8,513 nucleotides of DNA. It comes from Veillonella sp. (GTDB lineage: Bacteria; Bacillota; Negativicutes; Veillonellales; Veillonellaceae). The notes beneath the pieces are model-generated. The model saw only the letters and a program-made list of their open reading frames with translations, was not told the DNA's origin and did not search any database. Positions 1 through 6,829 of this stretch are shown piece by piece (the stretch's first letter is position 1; every line of letters starts with the position of its first letter). Made by a program: the position numbers and the translations under genes. Location of the stretch: the NCBI GenBank assembly GCA_019419725.1, contig DXZL01000056.1:1-8513 (forward strand). The letters run 5' to 3'.

Positions 1-782
1 TTGTATTCCAACCTTCTGAAGAGGAAGCGCTATTCCCAGGTGCACAAGGCATTGTAGATAGTGGCATTCTTGATGATGTAGATGAAATATATGGCCTTCA
101 TGTATGGCCACAATTACCGGTTGGTACGGTAGGTCTAAAAAAAGGTAATTTGATGGCTGCATCGGATCACTTCCTCGTCCATATTAAAGGTAAATCAACT
201 CATGGAGCGGAGCCTCATAATGGGGTAGATGCCATCGTAGCAGCCGCAAACTGGATTGTAAACGTAGAATCTATTGTGGCTCGTGAAACGAATCCAATGG
301 AAAATCTCGTGTGTACCATCGGTGTTATCAAGGGTGGCGACAGATACAATATAGGCTGTGGCGATGTATACCTTGAAGGAACATGCCGTACCTATGAACC
401 AGCAAAACGGGATTATATAGAACGACGTCTTGGTGAAAGTTTACAAGCTCTCGATATGTTATTAAAAACAGAGAGTACCTTAGATTATAAACGTGGTCAT
501 GGTGCTACTATCAACAATCCAGACGCCATCGATTATGCTACATCTATTGTAGAGAAATATCTTGGTAAAGAAGCTGTGGTACATCCTGAATTCCCGTCTA
601 TGGCTGCAGAAGATTTCTCCGCGTATCTTCATAAAATAAAAGGTGCTTTCCTTTGGTTAGGTACTGGATTTGAAGGTAATCCGGCCTTGCATAATGAGGC
701 TTTCACCATTGATGAAAGCATCCTGGAAACTGGTATAACAATGATGGCTGCCATTGCCGCCGAATTTTTACAAGAAAAGTAG
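1..782 (+). CDS. M20-family (M20D-type) amidohydrolase, 5' end cut by window edge
   Basis: This is the C-terminal part of a zinc/manganese-type amidohydrolase that removes acyl groups from N-acylated amino acids or related compounds. The reading frame is open from the first base (first full codon at 3), giving 259 visible residues; a complete family member has about 390, so roughly 130 N-terminal residues, with the first metal ligands, lie outside the window. Visible motifs are FQPSEE at visible residues 2-7 (the metal-binding and catalytic Glu pair), GLHVW with His33, HGAEPH in the lid/dimerisation domain, AAEDFSAY, and ALHNEAF near the end, which supplies the last metal-ligand His. It ends 31 nt before argF with no terminator between, so the two are probably co-transcribed. 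It is only distantly similar to the second M20 protein at 5460. The exact substrate cannot be read from sequence; N-acetylornithine, other N-acylamino acids or N-acetyl-diaminopimelate are all possible. Confidence 0.9.
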   Translation, partial: VFQPSEEEALFPGAQGIVDSGILDDVDEIYGLHVWPQLPVGTVGLKKGNLMAASDHFLVHIKGKSTHGAEPHNGVDAIVAAANWIVNVESIVARETNPMENLVCTIGVIKGGDRYNIGCGDVYLEGTCRTYEPAKRDYIERRLGESLQALDMLLKTESTLDYKRGHGATINNPDAIDYATSIVEKYLGKEAVVHPEFPSMAAEDFSAYLHKIKGAFLWLGTGFEGNPALHNEAFTIDESILETGITMMAAIAAEFLQEK

Positions 783-813
783 TTAAATAAGTAGTTTGAA
801 ATAAGAGGTTATC

Positions 814-1824
814 ATGAAGAGTTTACAATATACATCATTTAAAACAATGCTTCAATACACACCAGAAGAAATAAAATACTTCTTGGACTTGGCAGCAAAA
901 TTAAAAGCCGATAAAAAAGCAGGCAAAGAAATCAAAACATTAGTAGGTAAAAACTTTGCATTAATTTTTGAAAAAGACTCTACACGGACACGTTGTGCCT
1001 TTGAAGTAGGTGCTGCGGACCAAGGTGCTCATACAACATATCTTGGCCCTACAGGTTCCCAAATGAATAAAAAAGAATCCTTAAAAGATACAGCTCGTGT
1101 TCTAGGATCTATGTATGATGCCATCGAGTTTAGAGGATTTGATCAAGCCGATGTAGATACATTAGCTGATTATTCTGGCGTACCTGTGTGGAATGGTCTT
1201 ACCGATATGGATCATCCTACACAAACATTAGCGAATTTTTTGACGCTTCAAGAAAATATTGATAAACCATTGAATGAAATCTCCTATGCTTATGTAGGTC
1301 ACGGTCAATCTAATATGTGTAATGCCTTAATGAGTGGCGCCGCTAAAATGGGGATGGACTTTAGACTTATCGGCCCTAAACAATACTGGCCAGCAGGTCC
1401 ATTCTATGAAGAATGTTTGAAAGTTGCAAAAGAAACAGGTGCTACTATCACATGTACAGATAACGTAGCGGAAGGCGTTAAAGGCTTAGATGTAATCTAT
1501 ACAGGTGTATGGGTAACTATGGGTGATACATACGATATGTGGGAAGAACGTATCAATACGTTTAAACCATTCCAAGTTAACGCTGAAATGATGGCATTAA
1601 CAGGTAATCCAAATACCAAATTCTGTCACTGCTTGCCAGCATTCCACAATACGGAAACTCAAGTAGGTAAAGATATCTTTGAACGGTTTGGCATGAATGG
1701 TATTGAGGTAACGGAAGAGGTATTTGAAGGTCCAAATTCCTTAGCATTCCAAGAAGCCGAAAATCGTCTCCATACTATCAAAGCTGTTATGGTTGCTACA
1801 TTTAGTGACTATCCTTTGAAATAA
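814..1824 (+). CDS. argF: Ornithine carbamoyltransferase
   Basis: Cytosolic enzyme that joins carbamoyl phosphate to ornithine to give citrulline, the sixth step of arginine synthesis. The 336 residues match the length and order of the long E. coli-type family. The carbamoyl-phosphate motif STRTR is at 56-60, DHPTQ at 133-137, the catalytic-Cys motif HCLPAFH at 272-278, and the end AENRLHTIKAVM is typical. Start at 814 is supported by AAGAGG at 803-808. Two ornithine-site motifs are unusual: the common GDxRNN reads GHGQSN (162-167), and the common DVWVSMG reads GVWVTMG (231-237), losing the Asp that contacts the ornithine alpha-amino group in characterised enzymes. The second Asn and Arg318 are kept. 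Biosynthetic use is favoured by the argCBD neighbours; a catabolic (arcB-like) role or altered substrate preference cannot be excluded. Confidence 0.88.
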   Translation: MKSLQYTSFKTMLQYTPEEIKYFLDLAAKLKADKKAGKEIKTLVGKNFALIFEKDSTRTRCAFEVGAADQGAHTTYLGPTGSQMNKKESLKDTARVLGSMYDAIEFRGFDQADVDTLADYSGVPVWNGLTDMDHPTQTLANFLTLQENIDKPLNEISYAYVGHGQSNMCNALMSGAAKMGMDFRLIGPKQYWPAGPFYEECLKVAKETGATITCTDNVAEGVKGLDVIYTGVWVTMGDTYDMWEERINTFKPFQVNAEMMALTGNPNTKFCHCLPAFHNTETQVGKDIFERFGMNGIEVTEEVFEGPNSLAFQEAENRLHTIKAVMVATFSDYPLK

Positions 1825-1864
1825 TTTCATCTCCCTAGAAGGTGATGTATGGTATAGTTTGTTT

Positions 1865-1911
1865 CCTATTTATAATCGATGAAAGTAATAATTGAGAGCT
1901 ATATAAATAGG
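1865..1911. repeat. 10-bp perfect inverted repeat upstream of argC
   Basis: CCTATTTATA at 1865-1874 is the exact reverse complement of TATAAATAGG at 1902-1911, separated by 27 nt. It lies in the 122-nt gap between argF and argC and ends 35 nt before the argC start. It has no T-run after it, so it does not look like an intrinsic terminator. A TATAAT hexamer (1871-1876) overlaps the left arm but I see no good -35 partner. It could be an mRNA leader fold or part of an operator; function is inferred only from position. Confidence 0.45.
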
Positions 1912-1936
1912 TGTGAGTCACCAATAGGTGAGAAAT

Positions 1937-1940
1937 GAGG
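1937..1940 (+). promoter_or_regulatory. Ribosome binding site that favours the downstream argC start
   Basis: GAGG lies 6 nt before the ATG at 1947, whereas the in-frame ATG at 1935 has its nearest purine-rich AGGTGAG only 2 nt upstream, too close for good initiation. This is why the argC start is placed at 1947. Confidence 0.55.
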
Positions 1941-1946
1941 TTTATT

Positions 1947-2897
1947 ATGGCACCTTATAAAGTATTTATTGTCGGTCATGAAGGCACAACAGGTTTAAGA
2001 ATTCATGAACGGTTATCCGATAGAAAAGATATAGAGCTATTAGCTACAGCTGATGAGGATCGTAAAAATGTGGAGGCTATTAAAGAGGTAGCTAAAGAGG
2101 CAGATATTGTATTTCTTTGCTTGCCTGATGCGGCATCTAAAGAAATCATGGCTGCTATCGGTGAATTACCATGTAAGGTAATTGATACATCGACTGCCTT
2201 TAGAACGGCTGCTGATTGGGCTTATGGCTTCCCAGAACTCGGTGCAGATTATAAAACAGCTATCGCTACTGAAAAACATATTGCTAACCCTGGTTGTCAT
2301 GCGAGCGGCATGATTGCTTGTATTGCGCCTCTTGTAAAAGCAGGTCTTGTGCCAACAGATTATCCTTTCACTATTACATCCTTAACCGGATATAGTGGGG
2401 GTGGTAAAAAGATGATTGGTCAATATGAAAGTAATCCAAAGGATTATTTTCTCTATGCACCGCGTCAATATGGTCTAAGTCAACAACATAAGCATTTGCC
2501 AGAGGTTCAACATGTTTGTGGACTTAGTGAAGCACCTATTTTTATCCCTATCGTTGATGACTATTATTCCGGTATGGAAGTTACTGTAGGTATCCATAGT
2601 CGTTTATGTCAAAAGCCAGTTAGCATCGATAAAGTGCAACAGGCATTGGAAGATTTTTACAAAGATAGCACAGTCGTTACTGTTGTACCATTTACTGAGA
2701 ATAGCAATACTGGTATGTTAAATGCTAATCAAATGAGCAATACAGATAGCATGAAAATCTATGTAACTGGTAATGATGAACGCATCATGGTTAATGCCAT
2801 TTTCGATAATTTAGGCAAAGGTGCCTCTGGTGCTGCTGTTCAATGTATGAACATTGCTTTAGGTTTGCCTGAGGATACAGGCCTAGCACTAGGTTAG
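1947..2897 (+). CDS. argC: N-acetyl-gamma-glutamyl-phosphate reductase (type 2)
   Basis: NADPH-dependent reductase that converts N-acetylglutamyl-5-phosphate, made by ArgB, to the semialdehyde used by ArgD. From the chosen start it is 316 residues, the length of the short type-2 ArgC group. The N-terminal Rossmann motif GHEGTTG is at residues 10-16, ATADEDRKN follows the second strand as in type-2 members, and NPGCHASG contains the expected catalytic Cys117. QHKHLPEV is the type-2 version of the substrate-binding histidine region. An alternative start at 1935 would add four residues (MRFI); the upstream Shine-Dalgarno fits 1947 better. Its stop is 10 nt before argB, so the two genes are certainly one transcriptional unit. 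Confidence 0.92.
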   Translation: MAPYKVFIVGHEGTTGLRIHERLSDRKDIELLATADEDRKNVEAIKEVAKEADIVFLCLPDAASKEIMAAIGELPCKVIDTSTAFRTAADWAYGFPELGADYKTAIATEKHIANPGCHASGMIACIAPLVKAGLVPTDYPFTITSLTGYSGGGKKMIGQYESNPKDYFLYAPRQYGLSQQHKHLPEVQHVCGLSEAPIFIPIVDDYYSGMEVTVGIHSRLCQKPVSIDKVQQALEDFYKDSTVVTVVPFTENSNTGMLNANQMSNTDSMKIYVTGNDERIMVNAIFDNLGKGASGAAVQCMNIALGLPEDTGLALG

Positions 2898-2907
2898 AGA
2901 GGGAACT

Positions 2908-3765
2908 ATGAAGGACGTAACAAATGCAATGCGGGCGCATATCTTAACTGCGGCCGTTCCATATATTAAACAATATACAGATCAATATGTTGTCGTTAAA
3001 TATGGCGGCAATGCTATGATTGATGAAGAATTAAAAAAATCCGTTATGAAGGATTTAATGCTACTTCAATTGGTAGGGGTAAAAGTTGTGCTCGTTCATG
3101 GCGGTGGTCCAGCTATTAATAGCACACTAGATGCCATGAAAATTGAATCCCATTTTGCAAATGGCTTGCGTGTCACTGATGAAGCGACAATGGATGTAGT
3201 ACAAATGGTATTAGCCGGTAAGGTTAATAAAGGCCTTGTAGCAGATTTAACAGACCTTGGTGGTAAGGCTGTTGGTCTCTGTGGTGTGGATGGTAATATG
3301 ATTCAAGTTCATAAACAAAATGATGAGCTTGGTTATGTAGGCTCTATCGATACGATTGATACAAGTATTATCGATGATGTTATCAGTAGAGGATATATTC
3401 CTGTCATTTCTTCCATTGGTATGGGGGCTGATGGCAAGACATATAATATTAATGCTGATACGGTAGCCGCAAAAATTGCCGGTGCCCTTAAGGCGGAAAC
3501 AATGGTGGCCATGACTAACATTGATGGTGTGCTACGTGATGTACATGATCCTAGTTCTCTAATCTCTAAAATCACTATGGCAGAGGCGGATCAATTAAAA
3601 GCAGAGGGGATTATTGCTGGCGGTATGATCCCAAAAGTGGATTGCTGCTTAGAGGCCATCAAATCAGGAGCTCAAAAGGTATTTATCATCAATGGTGAGA
3701 TTCCACATGCTATTCTTATTGAGCTATTGACTGATGAAGGTCTTGGCACCATGTTTGTAAAGTAA
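2908..3765 (+). CDS. argB: N-acetylglutamate kinase
   Basis: Amino-acid kinase-fold enzyme that phosphorylates N-acetylglutamate with ATP, the usual control point of arginine synthesis. Motifs in order: KYGGNAM at 31-37 (phosphate-binding Lys), VHGGGPAIN at 63-71 (glycine loop), GLRVTD at 86-91 with the substrate-binding Arg, YNINADTVAAKIA at 179-191, NIDGVL at 204-209, and GGMIPK at 238-243. Length (285 aa) is normal. About 27 residues precede the first kinase motif, and the C-terminus ends TDEGLGTMF; both are features of the hexameric, arginine-inhibited kinases and are absent from the short arginine-insensitive E. coli type. Feedback inhibition is therefore likely but inferred. Start is supported by an AGAGAGGG site at 2896-2903 overlapping the argC stop. 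Confidence 0.97.
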   Translation: MKDVTNAMRAHILTAAVPYIKQYTDQYVVVKYGGNAMIDEELKKSVMKDLMLLQLVGVKVVLVHGGGPAINSTLDAMKIESHFANGLRVTDEATMDVVQMVLAGKVNKGLVADLTDLGGKAVGLCGVDGNMIQVHKQNDELGYVGSIDTIDTSIIDDVISRGYIPVISSIGMGADGKTYNINADTVAAKIAGALKAETMVAMTNIDGVLRDVHDPSSLISKITMAEADQLKAEGIIAGGMIPKVDCCLEAIKSGAQKVFIINGEIPHAILIELLTDEGLGTMFVK

Positions 3766-3771
3766 TATAGT

Positions 3772-3810
3772 AGGTATAACGATGGTAAGTATTTATTACC
3801 ATCGTTACCT
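3772..3810 (+). repeat. Stem-loop between argB and argD
   Basis: AACGATGGTAA (3778-3788) pairs perfectly with TTACCATCGTT (3796-3806) around a 7-nt loop, and AGGT/ACCT (3772-3775 and 3807-3810) extends the stem past a 2-nt bulge. The sequence after it, TTCACATAG, lacks a real T-run, so complete termination is unlikely. It starts 6 nt after the argB stop. It may act as a partial terminator, an RNA-processing or stability element, or an attenuator lowering argD relative to argCB. The fold is clear; the role is inferred. Confidence 0.65.
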
Positions 3811-3845
3811 TTCACATAGATAGACGACGGCATGACCGTACGTTT

Positions 3846-3850
3846 GGAGG
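3846..3850 (+). promoter_or_regulatory. Ribosome binding site that decides the argD start
   Basis: GGAGG ends 5 nt before the ATG at 3856. The in-frame ATG at 3832 has no comparable site upstream, and the eight residues it would add (MTVRLEDV) are an artefact of translating the Shine-Dalgarno region. Confidence 0.8.
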
Positions 3851-3855
3851 ATGTA

Positions 3856-5043
3856 ATGAGTAATACAATCGATTTTGAACAACAAGATAAAGAATATATA
3901 GCCAATACGTATGGCCGGTTTAATGTATGCTTTGAAAAGGGGAAAGGATCCCTTTTATGGGATGTAAATGGTAAAGAATACATCGATCTTGGCTCTGGTA
4001 TTGGTGTAACAGCCTTTGGTGTCGATGACGATGAATGGACAGAGGCGGTAACAAAGCAATCTCATGCGTTGAACCACATTTCAAATTTATACTATTCTTT
4101 GCCACAAATTGAATTGGCAAAACAACTGTGCGCTAAAACAGGTATGAAGAAGGTATTTTTCTCTAACTCTGGTGCAGAGTCTAATGAATGTGCCATCAAA
4201 GCAGCTCGTAAATATAGCCATGACAAATACGGTGAAGGGCGCCATGTCATCGTCACCTTGGTTAATAGCTTCCATGGTCGTACGATTACTACCTTGTCTG
4301 CTACAGGCCAAGATGTATTCCATCAACATTTCTTCCCATTTACAGAAGGCTTTATTCATACACCTGCTAATGATATTGATGCGGCCTTAAAAGCGCTTGA
4401 TAATCCAGCAGTTTGTGCCATCATGATGGAACCTATTCAAGGTGAAGGTGGCGTTATGCCGCTAGATAAAGAGTTCGTACAAGCGGTAACAAAATATGCT
4501 CATGAACACGATCAACTCGTGTTAATCGATGAAGTTCAAACTGGTAATGGTCGTACTGGTAGCCTATATGCATACCAACAATTTGGCATTGAGCCAGATG
4601 TAGTATCTACTGCAAAAGGTTTAGCAGGTGGCCTTCCTATGGGCGCTACATTATTTAATGAAAAGATGCAATATGTGTTAAATGCAGGTGCCCATGCTAC
4701 AACCTTTGGGGGCAATCCAATCTGTGCGGCAGCAGGCAATACTATCATTAATCGTTTAACACCAGAATTCTTAGATTCTGTAAAAGCAAAAGGAGACTAT
4801 GTAAAAACTACCTTAGCAGGCAAACCTGGTATTCTAGGTGTAAGCGGCATGGGCCTTATGCTTGGTATTGAAACTACAGTAGATCCAAAAGCAGTTATTG
4901 CAAAATGTCTTGAAAAGGGCGTTGTATGCTTGTCTGCGAAAAATAAAGTACGTCTTTTACCAGCTCTTAATATTCCTCAAGACCAATTGGAAAAAGCGAT
5001 TACCATTCTAGCTGAAGCTATTGCAGAGTTAGCGGCAAAATAA
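3856..5043 (+). CDS. argD: Acetylornithine aminotransferase
   Basis: PLP-dependent class III aminotransferase that turns N-acetylglutamate semialdehyde plus glutamate into N-acetylornithine and 2-oxoglutarate; many ArgD enzymes also serve lysine synthesis (N-succinyl-diaminopimelate step). From the chosen start it is 395 residues, the normal ArgD length. Visible motifs, numbered from that start: NSGAESNE around 104-111 (phosphate cup), SFHGR at 138-142 (stacking on the cofactor), LIDEVQTGNGRTG with Asp225 and Gln228, and TAKGLAGGLPMGA with the Schiff-base Lys254, then HATTFGGNP, which supplies the phosphate-binding Thr from the partner subunit. It follows argB after a hairpin-containing gap of 90 nt. 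No terminator is seen directly after it; the next clear one lies beyond the small gene at 5182. Other class III aminotransferases are less likely given the arg context. Confidence 0.94.
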   Translation: MSNTIDFEQQDKEYIANTYGRFNVCFEKGKGSLLWDVNGKEYIDLGSGIGVTAFGVDDDEWTEAVTKQSHALNHISNLYYSLPQIELAKQLCAKTGMKKVFFSNSGAESNECAIKAARKYSHDKYGEGRHVIVTLVNSFHGRTITTLSATGQDVFHQHFFPFTEGFIHTPANDIDAALKALDNPAVCAIMMEPIQGEGGVMPLDKEFVQAVTKYAHEHDQLVLIDEVQTGNGRTGSLYAYQQFGIEPDVVSTAKGLAGGLPMGATLFNEKMQYVLNAGAHATTFGGNPICAAAGNTIINRLTPEFLDSVKAKGDYVKTTLAGKPGILGVSGMGLMLGIETTVDPKAVIAKCLEKGVVCLSAKNKVRLLPALNIPQDQLEKAITILAEAIAELAAK

Positions 5044-5118
5044 TGTTAAGGATAACTTTCATAAAGATCATTTATAATAGTTGCGTAACCGTATAATTAT
5101 TGAGATAAATCGATGAAT

Positions 5119-5168
5119 ATATAGACTTTAGTTCTCATTCGTGTTACCCTAGAAGAAACAGTCTATAT
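5119..5168 (+). repeat. Inverted repeat in the leader of the small gene
   Basis: ATATAGAC (5119-5126) is the reverse complement of GTCTATAT (5161-5168), with a shorter inner pair TTCT (5132-5135)/AGAA (5151-5154). The right arm ends directly before the GGAGGAG ribosome binding site at 5170-5176, so the fold could modulate access to it. The stem is AT-rich and short, so this is a weak call. Confidence 0.3.
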
Positions 5169-5181
5169 TGGAGGAGTAAAT

Positions 5182-5364
5182 ATGAATACAGAATCCTTAC
5201 GTAACGAAGTGTTGGTTCCTGCTGTAGCAAAAACATTAAATATTGCTGCTAAAGCAAAACCTACAAAAGAAGAACTTTTCACAACAGCAAAAATTACGGC
5301 TGCTGTGGCAGTTGCAACAGCTGTTGTATCCTTGGCGGTACAAGCAGTATTACGCAACCGATAA
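5182..5364 (+). CDS. Small protein of unknown function (60 aa), possible membrane-associated helix
   Basis: I do not recognise the family. The case for a real gene is a near-ideal Shine-Dalgarno, GGAGGAG at 5170-5176, 5 nt before the ATG, and an intrinsic terminator beginning 6 nt after the stop. The protein starts polar (MNTESLRNEV), has a basic middle (KAKPTKEE, residues 24-31), and ends with a 20-residue Ala/Val-rich hydrophobic stretch (about 38-57) followed by RNR. That C-terminal segment could be a single membrane helix or an amphipathic helix; there is no signal-peptide cleavage site, Cys or metal motif. It lies 138 nt after argD with no terminator between, so it may be transcribed as the last gene of the arg unit, from its own promoter, or both. 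No function should be assigned. Confidence 0.65.
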   Translation: MNTESLRNEVLVPAVAKTLNIAAKAKPTKEELFTTAKITAAVAVATAVVSLAVQAVLRNR

Positions 5365-5369
5365 GACAT

Positions 5370-5406
5370 AAAGAAAACGACATGGCGATGCCTGTCGTTT
5401 TCTTTT
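5370..5406 (+). terminator. Strong intrinsic terminator after the small gene
   Basis: AAAGAAAACGACA (5370-5382) pairs perfectly with TGTCGTTTTCTTT (5393-5405), a 13-bp stem capped by GGC/GCC with one bulged base and a 3-nt loop. The T-rich 3' arm and following TTACTTTT serve as the U-tract. The A-rich left arm means it could also work for transcription from the opposite side. It separates the arg block plus small gene from the second amidohydrolase. Confidence 0.88.
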
Positions 5407-5459
5407 ACTTTTACCCTGTTATTCCCCTTGATTATGGGATTTTATAAGGAGACGATTCC

Positions 5460-6638
5460 ATGCATAGTCGCGATTTAATAGAACAATATAAAGGCTACGT
5501 TCAAGATTGGCGTAGATATTTTCATAAACATCCAGAGCTTAGCAATGAAGAGTTTGAAACAACTAAAACCTTGGCTAAAGAATTAGAATCTATGGGCGTA
5601 GAGGTTCATATAGATACAGAGCGTGGCATCGGCTTAGTTGGTATCATCCACGGTGATAAACCTGGTAAAGCCATTGCTTTGCGCGCTGATATTGATGCAT
5701 TGCCTGTTCACGAACATAATACAGTAGACTATAAATCAGAAACTGAAGGCAAAATGCACGCCTGTGGTCACGATGGTCATATGGCTATCTTGTTAGGCGC
5801 TGCAAAGATGTTAATGTCTATGAAAGATCGTATTGAAGGCGATGTATATTTAGCATTCCAACCTGCTGAAGAGACAGGAGCGGGTGCACCAGATTTCATC
5901 AAATTTGGGGACTGGTACGATAAGATAGATGCTATTTTTGGTGGCCATGTATGGATTGACTTACCAGCAGGCCTTATATCTGTAGAAGAAGGTCCTCGTA
6001 TGGCTGCAAGTAGCCAGATTACTATTAATGTAAAAGGCAAACAAGGCCATGGTGCACAGCCACATCAAGCGATTGATGCCATTGTAGTAGCTAGTGCTAT
6101 CGTTATGAACTTGCAAACCGTAGTGTCTCGTAATGTAAGTGCCTTAGATTCTCTTGTACTCACTATTGGTAATATTCACTCTGGATCTGAATGGAATGTT
6201 ATCCCTGGTGAAGCTAAAATGGGAGGAACTATTCGATTCTTTGATCCTGACCAAGAAGAGTATTATGTAGAATCCATACGTCGCGTAGTAGAACATACTG
6301 CTAAAGCTTATGGAGCGACTGCTACATTAGAATATGTAAAAAAAGTACCGCCTACTATTAATGATCCTGCATCTAGCGAATTGGCGGAACGTGTCGTTAT
6401 TGATACATTAGGTAAAGACAAACTTTCTAAAATGCGTAAAGTAATGCCAGGGGAAGATTTTGCATGGTATTTACAAGATAAACCAGGATGCTTTGCCTTT
6501 ATTGGTATTCAAAACCCTGAAATCAAGGCTACCTACGATCATCATAATAATAGATTTAATATGGATGATACTGTACTATCTGCGGCATCAGCGGTATATG
6601 CTGAATATGCTATCTCATGGTTGAAAGAGCATAAATAA
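5460..6638 (+). CDS. M20-family (M20D-type) amidohydrolase, complete
   Basis: Cytosolic metal-dependent hydrolase of N-acyl amino acids or related amides. At 392 residues it is a full-length family member. Motifs in order: FHKHPELSNEE (21-31), LRADIDALPVHE (74-85), HACGHDGH (100-107, Cys and His metal ligands), FQPAEE (133-138, metal and catalytic Glu), GGHVW with His163, HGAQPHQAIDAI (197-208) in the dimerisation/lid domain, GEDFAWY (331-337), and DHHNNRF (360-366) with the last metal-ligand His. All key residues are present, so it should be active. Start is supported by AAGGAG at 5446-5451. It stands alone between two terminators, so it needs its own promoter, which I could not identify with confidence. 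Databases would call it amidohydrolase, N-acyl-L-amino acid hydrolase or hippurate hydrolase; proximity to argFCBD makes N-acetylornithine deacetylation possible but unproven. Confidence 0.93.
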   Translation: MHSRDLIEQYKGYVQDWRRYFHKHPELSNEEFETTKTLAKELESMGVEVHIDTERGIGLVGIIHGDKPGKAIALRADIDALPVHEHNTVDYKSETEGKMHACGHDGHMAILLGAAKMLMSMKDRIEGDVYLAFQPAEETGAGAPDFIKFGDWYDKIDAIFGGHVWIDLPAGLISVEEGPRMAASSQITINVKGKQGHGAQPHQAIDAIVVASAIVMNLQTVVSRNVSALDSLVLTIGNIHSGSEWNVIPGEAKMGGTIRFFDPDQEEYYVESIRRVVEHTAKAYGATATLEYVKKVPPTINDPASSELAERVVIDTLGKDKLSKMRKVMPGEDFAWYLQDKPGCFAFIGIQNPEIKATYDHHNNRFNMDDTVLSAASAVYAEYAISWLKEHK

Positions 6639-6680
6639 AAAATGTTTAATTATATAAGTAATAATCTATGTACTAATCCG

Positions 6681-6694
6681 TCTAATAGATTAGA
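6681..6694. repeat. Short inverted repeat in the gap after the amidohydrolase
   Basis: TCTAAT and ATTAGA flank a 2-nt centre (TCTAATAGATTAGA). An 11-base copy, ATTAGATATTT, begins inside it at 6689 and occurs again at 6721. The region is very AT-rich, so both may be chance; it could be an operator-like dyad. Confidence 0.25.
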
Positions 6695-6738
6695 TATTTG
6701 TATGTTTAATAATAAAATCAATTAGATATTTCCATCTT

Positions 6739-6774
6739 AAAAGCACTGTTATCTTAAGGGTAATGGTGCTTTTT
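6739..6774 (+). terminator. Intrinsic terminator after the second amidohydrolase
   Basis: AAAAGCACTGTTA (6739-6751) pairs with TAATGGTGCTTTT (6761-6773) through 11 Watson-Crick pairs and two G-U wobbles, with a 9-nt loop and a run of five T at 6770-6774. It lies 100 nt after the stop of the amidohydrolase and isolates the carrier gene downstream. Confidence 0.82.
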
Positions 6775-6829
6775 CATTGTATTTTTATTTATATTTTCCG
6801 TATAATATAGGTATAAGTTGGATGTGATG

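Noticed and set aside
1879..1896. Possible ARG box (ArgR operator) in the argC leader
   Set aside because: TGAA and ATT half-sites are present but the spacing is one base off and the second half does not match TTCA; too weak to call.
3333..4359. Several open frames on the minus strand opposite argB and argD
   Set aside because: They lie antisense to genes with complete family motifs, have no good ribosome binding sites and read as unconserved low-quality protein; they are by-products of the coding strand.
4172..4390. A 72-aa open frame in another frame on the + strand within argD
   Set aside because: It is fully embedded in argD, overlapping the SGAESNE and SFHGR motifs, and has no independent support.
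5073..5097. TATAAT hexamers at 5073 and 5092 as promoters for the small gene
   Set aside because: Neither has a convincing -35 hexamer at 16-18 bp, and TATAAT is expected by chance in this AT-rich gap.
5163..5369. Minus-strand open frame opposite the 60-aa gene
   Set aside because: It covers nearly the same span, but the plus-strand frame has the GGAGGAG site and the terminator in the right order; the minus-strand frame has no comparable start signal.
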